Shown: positions 52,008 through 62,414 of the stretch, in pieces
Numbering within the stretch: position 1 is the stretch's first letter
Layout: each line of letters begins with the position of its first letter
From: Rhizobium sp. BG4
Lineage (GTDB): Bacteria; Pseudomonadota; Alphaproteobacteria; Rhizobiales; Rhizobiaceae
Length of the DNA: 64,000 nt
NCBI RefSeq assembly: GCF_016864575.1
Contig: NZ_CP044125.1
Span: 3,206,001-3,270,000 of the forward strand
Direction: 5' to 3'
Program-made: the position numbers and the translations under genes
Notes under the pieces: generated by a model
The model's database searches: none
The model's input: the letters and a program-made list of their open reading frames with translations, nothing else
Told to the model about the DNA's origin: nothing

Positions 52008-54342
52008 CAGCGGCCTCCCGCCAGGAAGGCGCCGCGGATGCGGCGGCGCCAGATCGCAAAGCCACCGGCAGCGGCCAGGGCTGCGAGCAGCATGCTCAGG
52101 CCCTGCATGATCTGCCGGTCGGCGAGCGTCGCGGTCTGCGGCAGCTTTACCGATGCCGAGCGCTGGGCGATCAGGTTTGCTGCACCCGGTGTCGGGGCGG
52201 CGGCCATCTGGTTGGCGACGGCGGCAAATTCCATCTGCGGCTTTGCCATGGCGTGATCCGGTGCATTGCCAGCCGGAGCAGGGGCAGGCTCACCCATCAC
52301 CTTGTCGAAGTTCCAGCCGTCGGGCAGGTTTAGCGGTAGCTTGGTCGAGCTGACCGGCTGGCCATCCGGGCGCGACGGCGTGACGTCGACGGCAACGAGG
52401 CTGGTGACGCGGGAGACGAGATGGTGGGCCATGGCGATCGTCTCGACATCCTTGTCGAGGGCGGCCGGGTCCTGGCGCTCATAGGAGCGGGCTTCGAGAT
52501 CGTCGATCTTGCGGCGCGCCCAGAGCTTGGAAAGGCCCTTGCCATCGGCGGCATTGGCGATATCCATCTCGACGCGCCAGGGCTGGGCGCCAGTCTTGCC
52601 AGTGATCTGCAGCTTGCCTGATGGTTTGTCTGTCGGCAGTTCGGCGGTCAGGACCACGGGCTCGCCGGTATAGAGGTCGGGCATCGGGTTCGGCGTGATG
52701 TCGCTCGCCTGCACGCCGTCGAAAGTGGCGGCGATATCGGTCATGGCCGGGTTCTGCAGCTTGGCGAAGAGCTCGCCCATGCGCGAGGCCACCTGATCGG
52801 TGGAACCGATATGGGTGAAGGTGCCGCGGCCGAGCTCGGCGGCCTCGGTCATGAAGTAGGAGTTCGGAGCCGAGCCGATGCCGACGGTGAAGACGCGGGC
52901 ATCGCTGCGGTTGTTGGTGATCTCCATGAACAGCTGCTGCTCGTTGCCGATCGCGCCATCCGTGAGGAAGACCACCTGGCGGAGCGCGCCATTGGCGACG
53001 GCGCCCTGGTTGCGCAGCGCATCTTCGAGCGCCGGCAGCATCTCGGTGCCGCCATCGGCGGTGAGGCCGCGCACATAGGCGATCGCCTTTTCGCGATTGT
53101 CTGGTGTCGCGCCGACAAGGCCGCCGAAATAGTCGGTCATCGTGTCGTCGAAACGGATGACGTTGAAGCGGTCGTCGGGGCCGAGCCTGGAGATCGCCAG
53201 CGCCAGGCTTTCCTTGGCCTGCGCGATCGACTCGCCGGACATAGAGCCGGAATTGTCGATGACGAAGATGACTTCGCGCTTCAGCGGCGCCGTGGAAGCG
53301 TCAGGCGTTGCGGGCGGGGTGACGAAGGCGAGCAGATAGGTCTTGCCGTTGAGGACCTCGCGGAAGAGGCCGGCGCTCGGCGTCTTGCCGGGGCCGCCTT
53401 CCAGGTGAGTCCGAAATCCTTGTCGGCGGGGACGGAGTCACCCTTCAGGCTGATGACGCGGTTCTGGTCGCCATCCTGCTTGATATCGACATCGTGGAAG
53501 GCGGATTTGACGTCGCCGAGCGGAAAGCCTGCCTTGAGGTTCACGGTCAGCGCCACCGGATTGATCTTGGCGTTTTCGCGCGGATCGAGAACCGGTGCCT
53601 CTATCTTCTCGCGGTTCGGCACCGGATCGGACGGCACCGCGAAGCCGGCGCCGTTGTTGAACTCGACGGTCTGGACGACAGGGGCCGGATTGTAGCGGGG
53701 TGCGACGACCATCGGGAAGCGCAGCGAGAACTCGCCGCCGGACTGGTGCACGGTCTGCTGATACTCGATCTGCACGACGATGGTTTCGCCGGGGCCGATA
53801 TTGGCGACCTGGTTGGTGAAGATGTTGGGGCGCTGCTGTTCGAGAAGGGCGGCCTTCTTGCCTTCGGCCTTGGCCTGTTCGTAGATCTCGCGCGCTTCCT
53901 GGCGCGGCTTGATCTGGCCCTCGATGAAGCGGTCGCCGATCTGCATCTTCAATTCGTCGACGGCGGAATTTTCCGGCAGCGGGAAGACGTATGTGCCTTC
54001 GACCCAGCCCTTGCTCGGGTTCTGGAAGCGCTGGGTGACCTTGACGCGAGCGACGGGGCCGGAGACGTCCATCTGGACGTCGGTCTTCAGCCGCGGCGCC
54101 TCGATGAAGAAGCCGGGTTCCTTCGACGGGAAGAGCAGCGAGCCGCTATTGACGTCGTTCGGGCGGACGAGGCCCGCGAGCTGCTCGACTTTTTGCGGCT
54201 GCGCCTCTTCGGCGCGGGCGGCAGAGACCAGGCCTGCGGCCATCATCAGCGATGCGAAAAATGTGGTGAACGCGATCAGGAATGAAAAGGACACACGGCT
54301 GGCGCGGAGCCGCTCTGTCGCAAACTCGTCTTCCAGAAACAT
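52007..54342 (-). pseudogene. VIT/vWA sortase-target protein with LPQTA signal, single-base frameshift
   Basis: ATG at 54342 (GAGG 8 bases upstream) opens a precursor with a signal-like helix (FLIAFTTFFASLMMAAGLVS). A VIT domain follows (KVTQRFQNPSKGWVEGTYVF, PLPENSAVDELKMQIGDRFI), then a vWA domain with MIDAS EVIFVIDNSGSMSGE (about 362). The C-terminus is a sorting signal: LPQTA about 45 residues from the end, hydrophobic GLSMLLAALAAAGGFAIW, then RRR. The frame changes at 53391-53402, where one base (likely a C in GGCC) is missing; repair gives 778 aa. This matches the family described as proteobacterial sortase targets. Confidence 0.9.
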
Positions 54343-55920
<1,578 letters not shown>

Positions 55921-55946
55921 GCGATAGTTTTACAATTGGATGATCG

Positions 55947-55975
55947 AAGCCCGCTGGAGACGGCGGGCTTTTTGT
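55947..55975 (+). terminator. Terminator of the aminotransferase gene
   Basis: AAGCCCGC (55947-55954) pairs with GCGGGCTT (55963-55970), followed by TTTTG. Confidence 0.92.
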
Positions 55976-55983
55976 TTGGCGAT

Positions 55984-56012
55984 TTGACGATGTGGCTACA
56001 TGTGGCTACATT
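55984..56012 (+). promoter_or_regulatory. Phd/VapC promoter with a 10-bp tandem repeat filling the spacer
   Basis: TTGACG (55984-55989) and TACATT (56007-56012) are 17 bases apart. The spacer is filled by the tandem direct repeat ATGTGGCTAC (55990-55999 and 56000-56009). The antitoxin ATG at 56019 lies where transcription should start, so the mRNA may be leaderless. The repeat is a candidate operator. Confidence 0.68.
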
Positions 56013-56018
56013 GGCCCC

Positions 56019-56279
56019 ATGAAAACCGTATCGATCAGAGATGCCAAGAACCGGCTGACAGAACTTGCTCGCGAAGTGGAGGAGGGCGAGACGATCGTTG
56101 TGACCCGCAATGGACGGCCGGTTTTCGATCTGGTGCCGCACAAGCCGCGTGGCGGTTTGGATCTCGCGGCGGGGCAGGCCTATTTGAAGTCGAAGGGCAT
56201 TACCAATCCCGTGCCCTTTATCGCCGATGATTTCGACGACCCGTTGCCTGAAGATTTTCTCATTCGGCCTTTGCCCTAA
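56019..56279 (+). CDS. Phd/YefM-type antitoxin
   Basis: From ATG at 56019 the 86-aa protein reads MKTVSIRDAKNRLTELAREV, then EGETIVVTRNGRPVFDLVPH, the Phd/YefM DNA-binding fold. The C-terminal tail (ADDFDDPLPEDFLIRPLP) is acidic, as expected for toxin binding. No Shine-Dalgarno is seen; see the promoter entry. The PIN toxin gene starts 2 bp downstream. Confidence 0.94.
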   Translation: MKTVSIRDAKNRLTELAREVEEGETIVVTRNGRPVFDLVPHKPRGGLDLAAGQAYLKSKGITNPVPFIADDFDDPLPEDFLIRPLP

Positions 56280-56281
56280 AT

Positions 56282-56668
56282 ATGAGGCTGCTGCTCGACA
56301 CCCATATGATCTTGGCGATCCTTCGGGGCGATGTCGGTCAGCGCTTTCCCGATGTCCGGGAGCTGCTGTCTGATCAGGAAACGGTGGGCTTTGTCAGCAT
56401 TGCCAGCCTATGGGAAATTGCCATCAAGACGCGATTGGGAAAGCTTGATCCGGGCATGCCTCTCGGCGAGATAGCGCGTTCGCTCGATGAGATAGGGCTT
56501 TCGCTGCTTGGGATCGAGATCAGCCACGTGATTACCGCAGCCGAACCCGAGCCGAGTACCCGCGATCCTTTCGACCGACTTCTACTTTCTCAATGTCAGA
56601 TCGAAAACTTGAAGCTGCTGACAGTGGATCGCGCATTGGCGGTTCATCCGCACGCTTTCAAATTCTGA
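56282..56668 (+). CDS. VapC-type PIN-domain ribonuclease toxin
   Basis: The 128-aa PIN protein starts MRLLLDTHMILAILRG and keeps the acidic site: Asp in LLLDTHM, Glu in SLWEIAIKTRLGKL, Asp in STRDPFDRLLLSQCQIE and Asp in LLTVDRALAVHP. VapC toxins cleave tRNA or rRNA with Mg2+. It is paired with a Phd antitoxin, a common PIN-system variant. Confidence 0.94.
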   Translation: MRLLLDTHMILAILRGDVGQRFPDVRELLSDQETVGFVSIASLWEIAIKTRLGKLDPGMPLGEIARSLDEIGLSLLGIEISHVITAAEPEPSTRDPFDRLLLSQCQIENLKLLTVDRALAVHPHAFKF

Positions 56669-56676
56669 GTCCGCTT

Positions 56677-57774
56677 CTAAAGCCCCAGCGCTGACAGCAT
56701 CAGGAATGTTGCGAACAAAATGAAATGGGTCATCCCCTCGATGGCGTTGGTTTCGCCGTCGTTGAGGTTGATGGCGGCGGCGATGAGGGTGATGGCGACC
56801 ATCACTGTCTGGACCGGGGTCATGGCCATGACAAAGGGCTGGCCGGTGTAGAGGGCGATGGCCTCCATGACCGGTACCGTCAGGATCACCGTCGACAGCG
56901 AGGCGCCCATGGCGATGTTGACCGTTGCCTGCATGCGGTTCTTCAGAGCGGCGCGGAGCGCCGTCAGGATTTCGGGGGCGGCGGAGATTGCGGCTACGAC
57001 GATGGCGGTCAGCGCGATCGGGGCGCCGGTGTCGCGCAGGCCTTCGGTCATGAAGACCGACATGAATTCGGCGAGCGCGCCGATGATGACGACGCCGATC
57101 AGGATGGTGATGATCGAGGCCGATGCCGGTTCGTCGGCGTGGTGCTCGTCCGGCGTGTTGCTTTTCCGCTCGGCGCGCGGATAGCTGTAGCTGAAGAAAT
57201 AGCTGTGCTGGCCGACCTGCATGCGCAGGAAGAGGCCATAAAGCGCGATCATGGCGATGATCGTGAAGCCGGAATAATAGTGCCATTTGTCGTCGGGCAC
57301 GAATTCCGGAACGATCATCGAAATGCCGATCGCCGTCAGGATCATCACGCCGTAGGTCTTGCCCGAATTGTCGTTATAGGGCTGCTCGCCGTGCTTGAGG
57401 CCGCCGAGCAGGGCGGCAAGGCCAAGGATGCCGTTGATATCCAGCATCAGCGCCGAATAGATCGTGTCGCGCACCAGCGTCGGCGAGCTTTCGCCTGACA
57501 TCATTATGGCGAGGATGATGACCTCGACGAGGACGGCAGACAGCGTCAGGATCATCGTGCCATAGGGATCGCCGACCTTGACGGCGAGGATCTCGGCATG
57601 GTGGGCAACGCGGATTGAGGCGAGTACGATTGTTCCGACCAGGGCTGCGGCGGCGATCAGCGCCACGCCGCGGCCCATCTCCAGGATGCTGTGCTCGAGC
57701 CCGTAGGCGACGGCGGCGACAATCACCGCAACGACTAGGAATTTCTCGTCTCTCAGTCGTGCGGCGAGGGTCAC
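56677..57774 (-). CDS. Calcium/cation:proton antiporter (ChaA/y4hA-like)
   Basis: GTG at 57774 is chosen (GGAG 7 bases upstream). The 365-aa membrane protein has about eleven helices and two CaCA motifs: VLVEVIILAIMMSGESSPTL and TAIVVAAISAAPEILTALRA, the second with the paired acidic residue. A His-rich hydrophilic loop (DEHHADEPASAS) lies between. It probably expels Ca2+ or Na+ in exchange for protons. It is convergent with the VapC gene. Confidence 0.9.
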   Translation of the reverse strand: MTLAARLRDEKFLVVAVIVAAVAYGLEHSILEMGRGVALIAAAALVGTIVLASIRVAHHAEILAVKVGDPYGTMILTLSAVLVEVIILAIMMSGESSPTLVRDTIYSALMLDINGILGLAALLGGLKHGEQPYNDNSGKTYGVMILTAIGISMIVPEFVPDDKWHYYSGFTIIAMIALYGLFLRMQVGQHSYFFSYSYPRAERKSNTPDEHHADEPASASIITILIGVVIIGALAEFMSVFMTEGLRDTGAPIALTAIVVAAISAAPEILTALRAALKNRMQATVNIAMGASLSTVILTVPVMEAIALYTGQPFVMAMTPVQTVMVAITLIAAAINLNDGETNAIEGMTHFILFATFLMLSALGL

Positions 57775-58007
57775 GCTAGGCTCCGGAATTGATTCATCAG
57801 AACAATCTAAGCCGATGATATCGCTAATCAAGCCGGGGCCATTACACGCCAAATTTGCGCTATGTCCGATTTAATGGAATACTGCCCAAATCGGTCAGCC
57901 GGACAGACATCGCGGCGTGCCTCGTATCTTGTTTCATCGCCCGCGATCCGCCGGATTGATCTCCGGAAGCTTTTCGCCGCGTCCAAGAAAACAAAGAGGA
58001 GAGGTGC

Positions 58008-58292
58008 ATGGTCAAGGTGGTTTATGAGGTTGTGCCGCATGACGGAGGCTGGGCGTACCGCCTGGGCAATGTCTATTCCGAGGCCTTCCCGTCACATGCC
58101 GAAGCGCTGGAAGCTGCGCGCATCGTTGCTGCCGAGCAGCAGGTCGGCGGCGATTCCGCCGAGATCAGCTGGCAGGACGATAAGGGCAAGTGGCACGAGG
58201 AATATGCCGAAGGCGGCGATCGTCCGGAGACCGAGGTGGTCGACGGCCTGTTCAGGAAAAGCCCTGGAGCCGAGGCATCGCCCGGCGCCTGA
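58008..58292 (+). CDS. DUF2188 domain-containing protein
   Basis: The 94-aa protein has the DUF2188 pattern: YEVVPHDGGWAYRLGNVYSE, then FPSHAEALEAARIVAAEQQV and ISWQDDKGKWHEEY. AGGAGAGG precedes the ATG. The domain is small, found in many alphaproteobacteria, and of unknown function. It ends 30 bp from the convergent LysR gene. Confidence 0.85.
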   Translation: MVKVVYEVVPHDGGWAYRLGNVYSEAFPSHAEALEAARIVAAEQQVGGDSAEISWQDDKGKWHEEYAEGGDRPETEVVDGLFRKSPGAEASPGA

Positions 58293-58322
58293 CTTCGCTC
58301 CGATCCAATATCTGACCGCGCG

Positions 58323-59233
58323 TCACCGGGCGCGCGTGATGGAACAGCTGTCCAGATAAAGCTTCAAACCCTCGACCAGGGCATCAAAGGCCACGCGGCA
58401 GCGCGGCGACGTCTTCAGATTTTCATGCATGGCCACCCACGTGCCGATATGCATGTCCATGACGCCGGGAAGAACACGCCTGAGGTTCGGATCGGCATCC
58501 CCAAGACCCGTCTGACACATGCCGATGCCGGCGCCCGCGCGGATGGCGGCGAGCTGCGCGAGATAGCTGTCGGTGCGCAGCGAGAAGGCGATGCCTTCGG
58601 CCACCGGGAAGCGTTTCACCATCGCGCGCACATAGGCGGTCTGCCGGTCGAAGCCGATCAGGCGATGCGTCTTGATATCTTCCAGCGTCTGCGGCGTGCC
58701 GTGCTTTTCCAGATAGGCGTGATGGGCGTAGCAGCCGATCGGGATGTCGCCGATCCGCCTGACGACGAGCGCGTCCTGCTGCGGCTCCATCATCCGTACG
58801 GCGATATCGGCCTCGCGATTGAGCAGGTCCTCGACGGTATCGGAGGCCGAGAGCTCGATCTCGAGCGCGGGGTGGTGGTCCTGAAGGGCGGCGAGGATCG
58901 GCGGCAGGACCTCGACGGCGATCACTTCGCTGGCGCTGATCCTCACCGTTCCGTCGATCCGGTCGCGATGGCCGGAGGCGGCGCGCAAGAGGGCCGAGGA
59001 GCTTGCGGCCATGGTCTGCGCGAAGGGCGCGAGCAATTGTGCGGCATCCGTCGGCAGCAGGCCGCTTTGCGAGCGGGTAAAGAGCTCGGCGCCGACGGCC
59101 TGTTCAAGAGCGTCGATATGGCGGCCGATGGTCGGCTGGGTCAGGCGAGTTCACGGGCGGCAGCCGAAAGCGAGCCGTGTGCCAGCACGGTCAGAAAGGT
59201 GCGGTAGAGATCCCAGCTCGGTTCTTCGCTCAT
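58323..59233 (-). pseudogene. LysR-family regulator, single-base frameshift
   Basis: The N-terminal helix-turn-helix begins at ATG 59233 (WDLYRTFLTVLAHGSLSAAA). It continues in another frame as LTQPTIGRHIDALEQAVGAE. The frame changes at 59141-59150, where one G or C in AACTCGCCTG is missing. The LysR substrate domain is complete: VRISASEVIAVEVLPPILAA, DFDRQTAYVRAM-like and AIRAGAGIGMCQTGLGDADP. Repair gives 303 aa, normal for LysR. It diverges from the epimerase gene, which it may control. Confidence 0.87.
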
Positions 59234-59321
59234 TGATTTATGTATAGATGATGCACGTATTTCGTCAATTTCGTTTATCGCGCGAGGGGCGCATGATCGC
59301 GTCATCATCAAGGAGATTGAG

Positions 59322-60323
59322 ATGACAGAGGATCGGAAGACAGCTCTCGTTCTTGGCGCCACGGGCGGTATCGGCGGCGCCGTCGCCCGCAAGCTGATGC
59401 AGCGCGGATGGCAGGTGCGGGCGCTGAACCGCAATGCGAAGGCTGCATCGCAGCGCATGCCCGAAGTCGAATGGGTGCAGGGCGATGCGATGGATGCCAG
59501 CGATGTCCGCGCGGCCGCGGAGGGTACGGTGCTGATCGTCCATGCGGTAAACCCGCCGGGTTATCGCGACTGGGAAAAGCTGGTGCTGCCGATGCTCGAC
59601 AATACGATTGCGGCGGCGCGCGCAGCCGGGGCACGGATCGTGCTGCCGGGGACGGTCTATAATTTCGGGCCGGATGCCTTTCCTGTCCTGCGGGAAGACA
59701 GTTCGCAAAACCCGGTGACGAGGAAGGGAGCGATCCGCGTGGAGATGGAGAAGCGGCTGAAGCGGGCGGCGGAGCAGGGGACCGGTGTGATCATCGTCCG
59801 CGCCGGCGATTTCTTCGGCCCGGGCACGACCGGCAACAGCTGGTTTTCACAGATCGTCACGCCGGGCAAGCCGGTCCGGACGCTGAAGAACCCTGCACGC
59901 GATGGCATTGGTCATCAGTGGGCCTATCTGCCCGATGTGGCGGAGACGATGGTGGCGCTTGTCGAGCGCGCCACTAGCCTGCCCGATTTCGCCGTCTATC
60001 ACATGGATGGCTTCTGGGATCGCGACGGCCGGCAGATGGTCGAGGCCATCAGACGTGTCTCCGGCGGGCGACCGAAGATAGCAGCCTTTCCCTGGTGGAT
60101 CGTGCCGCTGGCGGCGCCCTTCATCACCGTCATGCGGGAGGTCAAGGAGATGCGCTATCTCTGGAGAGAGCCGCTGCGCATGTCCAATGCCAAGCTGGTC
60201 GCAGAGCTCGGCCGCGAGCCGCAGACGCCGATCGATGAAGCGGTGCGCGCGTCGCTTGTGGCGCTCGGCTGCCTGCCGAAGACCGCCGGGCTGCTTGCCA
60301 ATCGCGAGGCGATCGTGGGCTAG
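59322..60323 (+). CDS. NAD(P)-binding SDR/epimerase-like protein
   Basis: The 333-aa protein has an atypical SDR nucleotide-binding motif (ALVLGATGGIGGAVARKLMQ, GxxGxxG) and DASDVRAAAEGTVLIVHAVN, GTVYNFGPDAFPVL (Y of the YxxxK region is atypical). This resembles NAD-dependent epimerase/NmrA-type reductases. AAGGAGATTGAG precedes the ATG. It diverges from the LysR gene and ends in a CTAG shared with the convergent kinase stop. Confidence 0.88.
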   Translation: MTEDRKTALVLGATGGIGGAVARKLMQRGWQVRALNRNAKAASQRMPEVEWVQGDAMDASDVRAAAEGTVLIVHAVNPPGYRDWEKLVLPMLDNTIAAARAAGARIVLPGTVYNFGPDAFPVLREDSSQNPVTRKGAIRVEMEKRLKRAAEQGTGVIIVRAGDFFGPGTTGNSWFSQIVTPGKPVRTLKNPARDGIGHQWAYLPDVAETMVALVERATSLPDFAVYHMDGFWDRDGRQMVEAIRRVSGGRPKIAAFPWWIVPLAAPFITVMREVKEMRYLWREPLRMSNAKLVAELGREPQTPIDEAVRASLVALGCLPKTAGLLANREAIVG

Positions 60324-61117
60324 CCGAGTTCGCCAAGCGCGATGCGGGCGACCGCCAGCTGGAGATCGGCGCTCTCCGTCGAGCCGTCGCCCATAAACCA
60401 GGCGGCCGACAGGCCGGAATAGGCGACGATCCATTGCAGCAGACGCCGAGGCTCAAGGCCGGTTTCCGCCGAGACGATCGGCAACTGGCGCTGCAGGCGG
60501 CCGGGAGCGGTGATGATATCGAGGTCCTCGTTGGCAAAGGTGTTGGCGAAATCGAAGCCGCGCTCGCCATAGAGCCCCTTGGTATCGATCGCCAGCCAGC
60601 CGTCCTCGCCGAAATCGAGGATATTGCTGTGATGGATATCGCCGTGGAGGACGGCCGCAGCCTGCGGCTCGGCCAGCAATGTCCGGGCAATGCGGTCGCA
60701 ATCGGCAAGCGTGCCGCCATGGGCCGCTGCCGCGGGCGCCAGTTCGCGGAACCATCGTTCGAGCGGGATGAGCGCAGGCAGCGGCTTTTGACGCGGGTCG
60801 TGGAGAGCGTTGACGGTACGGCAGATGATCCGCGTCGCCGCGTCGTCCTGCCCCTCATGGGCCATGCTGAGCAGCGACTGCGGACTGAGCGAACGTTCCA
60901 TCAGAACGGCGTGGCTGTCGTGGGCATAGACGCGCGCAGCACCTTTGCCATCCCACCAGTCCAGCACCGCGCCACCGGCCCGCTCGGCTTCGTCCTCCGA
61001 CATCTTCAGCATGGCCGGCTTGCCGCGCCAGAGGACGGGCAGAAGCTTGCTGCTATGGGTGACGATTGGGCGGCCGTCGGGCGTGAGGGACCAGCGGGAG
61101 AGGTAGGGTTCGAACAT
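60320..61117 (-). CDS. APH(6)/hydroxyurea-kinase-like phosphotransferase
   Basis: The 265-aa protein has the streptomycin-kinase-family pattern: SKLLPVLWRGKPAMLKMSED, then HSHAVLMERSLSPQSLLSMA-like, the catalytic AAVLHGDIHHSNILDF and AIDTKGLYGERGFDFANTFA. Such chromosomal homologues phosphorylate aminoglycosides or other hydroxyls; resistance is not proven here. It overlaps the convergent epimerase gene by 4 bp at CTAG. Confidence 0.9.
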   Translation of the reverse strand: MFEPYLSRWSLTPDGRPIVTHSSKLLPVLWRGKPAMLKMSEDEAERAGGAVLDWWDGKGAARVYAHDSHAVLMERSLSPQSLLSMAHEGQDDAATRIICRTVNALHDPRQKPLPALIPLERWFRELAPAAAAHGGTLADCDRIARTLLAEPQAAAVLHGDIHHSNILDFGEDGWLAIDTKGLYGERGFDFANTFANEDLDIITAPGRLQRQLPIVSAETGLEPRRLLQWIVAYSGLSAAWFMGDGSTESADLQLAVARIALGELG

Positions 61118-61220
61118 GGGGTGGAAGGTAGGGGGCAGGAGGGTCGGTTTGAAGGGGCAGCCCTAAGGGCACAGGAATGAGCGAGGCCGGGGTAGGTGCC
61201 TGCTGCCGGCTGCCCCAAAA

Positions 61221-61248
61221 AGAAATCCCGCCTCTTGGGCGGGATTTC
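61221..61248 (-). terminator. Bidirectional-looking terminator after the flavin oxidoreductase gene
   Basis: AGAAATCCCGCC (61221-61232) and GGCGGGATTTCT (61237-61248) form a 12-bp stem. On the minus strand it is followed by TTTTTGGGG, closing the ArsR-MFS-oxidoreductase operon. Confidence 0.92.
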
Positions 61249-61266
61249 TCAGTTTCCACTCGGTCC

Positions 61267-62390
61267 TTACGCGACCTTGTCGATCAGCGGGTAGTCCGTG
61301 TAGCCCTTGGCGCCGCCGCCGTAGAAGGTGGCCTGGTCGCCGGCGTTGAGGGGCAGGTTCTTCTGCAGGCGCTCGACGAGATCCGGGTTGGCGATGAAGG
61401 GCTTGCCGAAGGCGACGAGGTCGGCGCGGCCGGTTTCGGCGGCGGCGATCGCCATGTCGCGGTCGTAGCCGTTGTTGACCATCCAGCTTGCCTTGCCGCC
61501 GGCCTTTTCATAAGCGGCGCGCAGCGCTGCATAGTCGAAGGAGGGTTGGTGCCGCCCTTGTAGTCGCGTTCGCCGCCGGTCTGGCCTTCGACGATATGGA
61601 TATAGGCGAGATTGTATTTCGCCAGTCCCTCGACCACGTGGGTGAAGACGGCCTGCGGGTTCGAATCGTAGCTGTCGTTCGATGGCGTGACCGGCGACAG
61701 GCGGATGGCGGTGCGACCGGCGCCGATTTCCCTGGTGACGGCATCGACGACTTCGAAGGTCAGGCGGGTGCGGTTTTCGATCGAGCCGCCATACTGGTCG
61801 GTGCGGTCGTTGATGCCGTCGCGCATGAACTGGTCGAGAAGATAACCATTGGCGCCGTGGATCTCCACGCCGTCGAAGCCGGCGTCGATGGCAGCGCGGG
61901 CAGCCTTGCGATAGTCCTCGATGATGCCGGGGATTTCGGAGGTTTCCAGAGCGCGGGGCTCGGAAGTCTCGGCGAAGGTGCCGGTGCCGTCAGGATTGAC
62001 GAGGTAGGTCTTGCCCTTGGCGGCGCGGTTGGTCGAGGAGACCGGCTTGCCGCCGTTTGGCTGCAGCGTGGTGTGCGAGATACGGCCGACATGCCACATC
62101 TGGACGACGATCTTGCCGCCGCCGGCATGGACGGCGTCGGTGACGCGCTTCCAGCCATCGAGCGCTTCCTTCGTGTAGAGGCCAGGTACGTCGGCATAAC
62201 CCTGGCCCTGATGGGTGATCGGGGTTGCCTCGGTGATGATCAGGCCGGCGCTGGCGCGCTGGCGGTAATATTCGACGTTCAGGTCGTTCGGCACGGCGCC
62301 CGGCGAGCGGTTGCGGGTGAGCGGGGCCATGACGATGCGGTTCTTGACGGCGATGTCGCCAACCTGTGTCGGTTCAAAAAGCTTGGTCAT
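61267..62390 (-). pseudogene. Old yellow enzyme (alkene reductase) FMN oxidoreductase, single-base frameshift
   Basis: The N-terminal frame (ATG 62390) has KLFEPTQVGDIAVKNRIVMA, GLIITEATPITHQGQGYADV, WHVGRISH and the active-site HGANGYLLDQFMRDGINDRT. The C-terminal frame has MVNNGYDRDMAIAAAETGRA, then DLVAFGKPFIANPDLVERL. They meet at 61540-61548, where AACCCTCC would need AACCCCTCC to read NPSFDYAALR. Repair gives 374 aa, typical of OYE. These enzymes reduce activated C=C bonds with NADPH. It is the last gene of an ArsR-MFS operon. Confidence 0.9.
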
Positions 62391-62414
62391 AAGTCTTTCC
62401 TTTTCTGGCGGGGA

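Noticed and set aside
57862..58359. Longer plus-strand frame overlapping the DUF2188 gene
   Set aside because: The DUF2188 frame has a clear ribosome site and family match; the other frame has neither.
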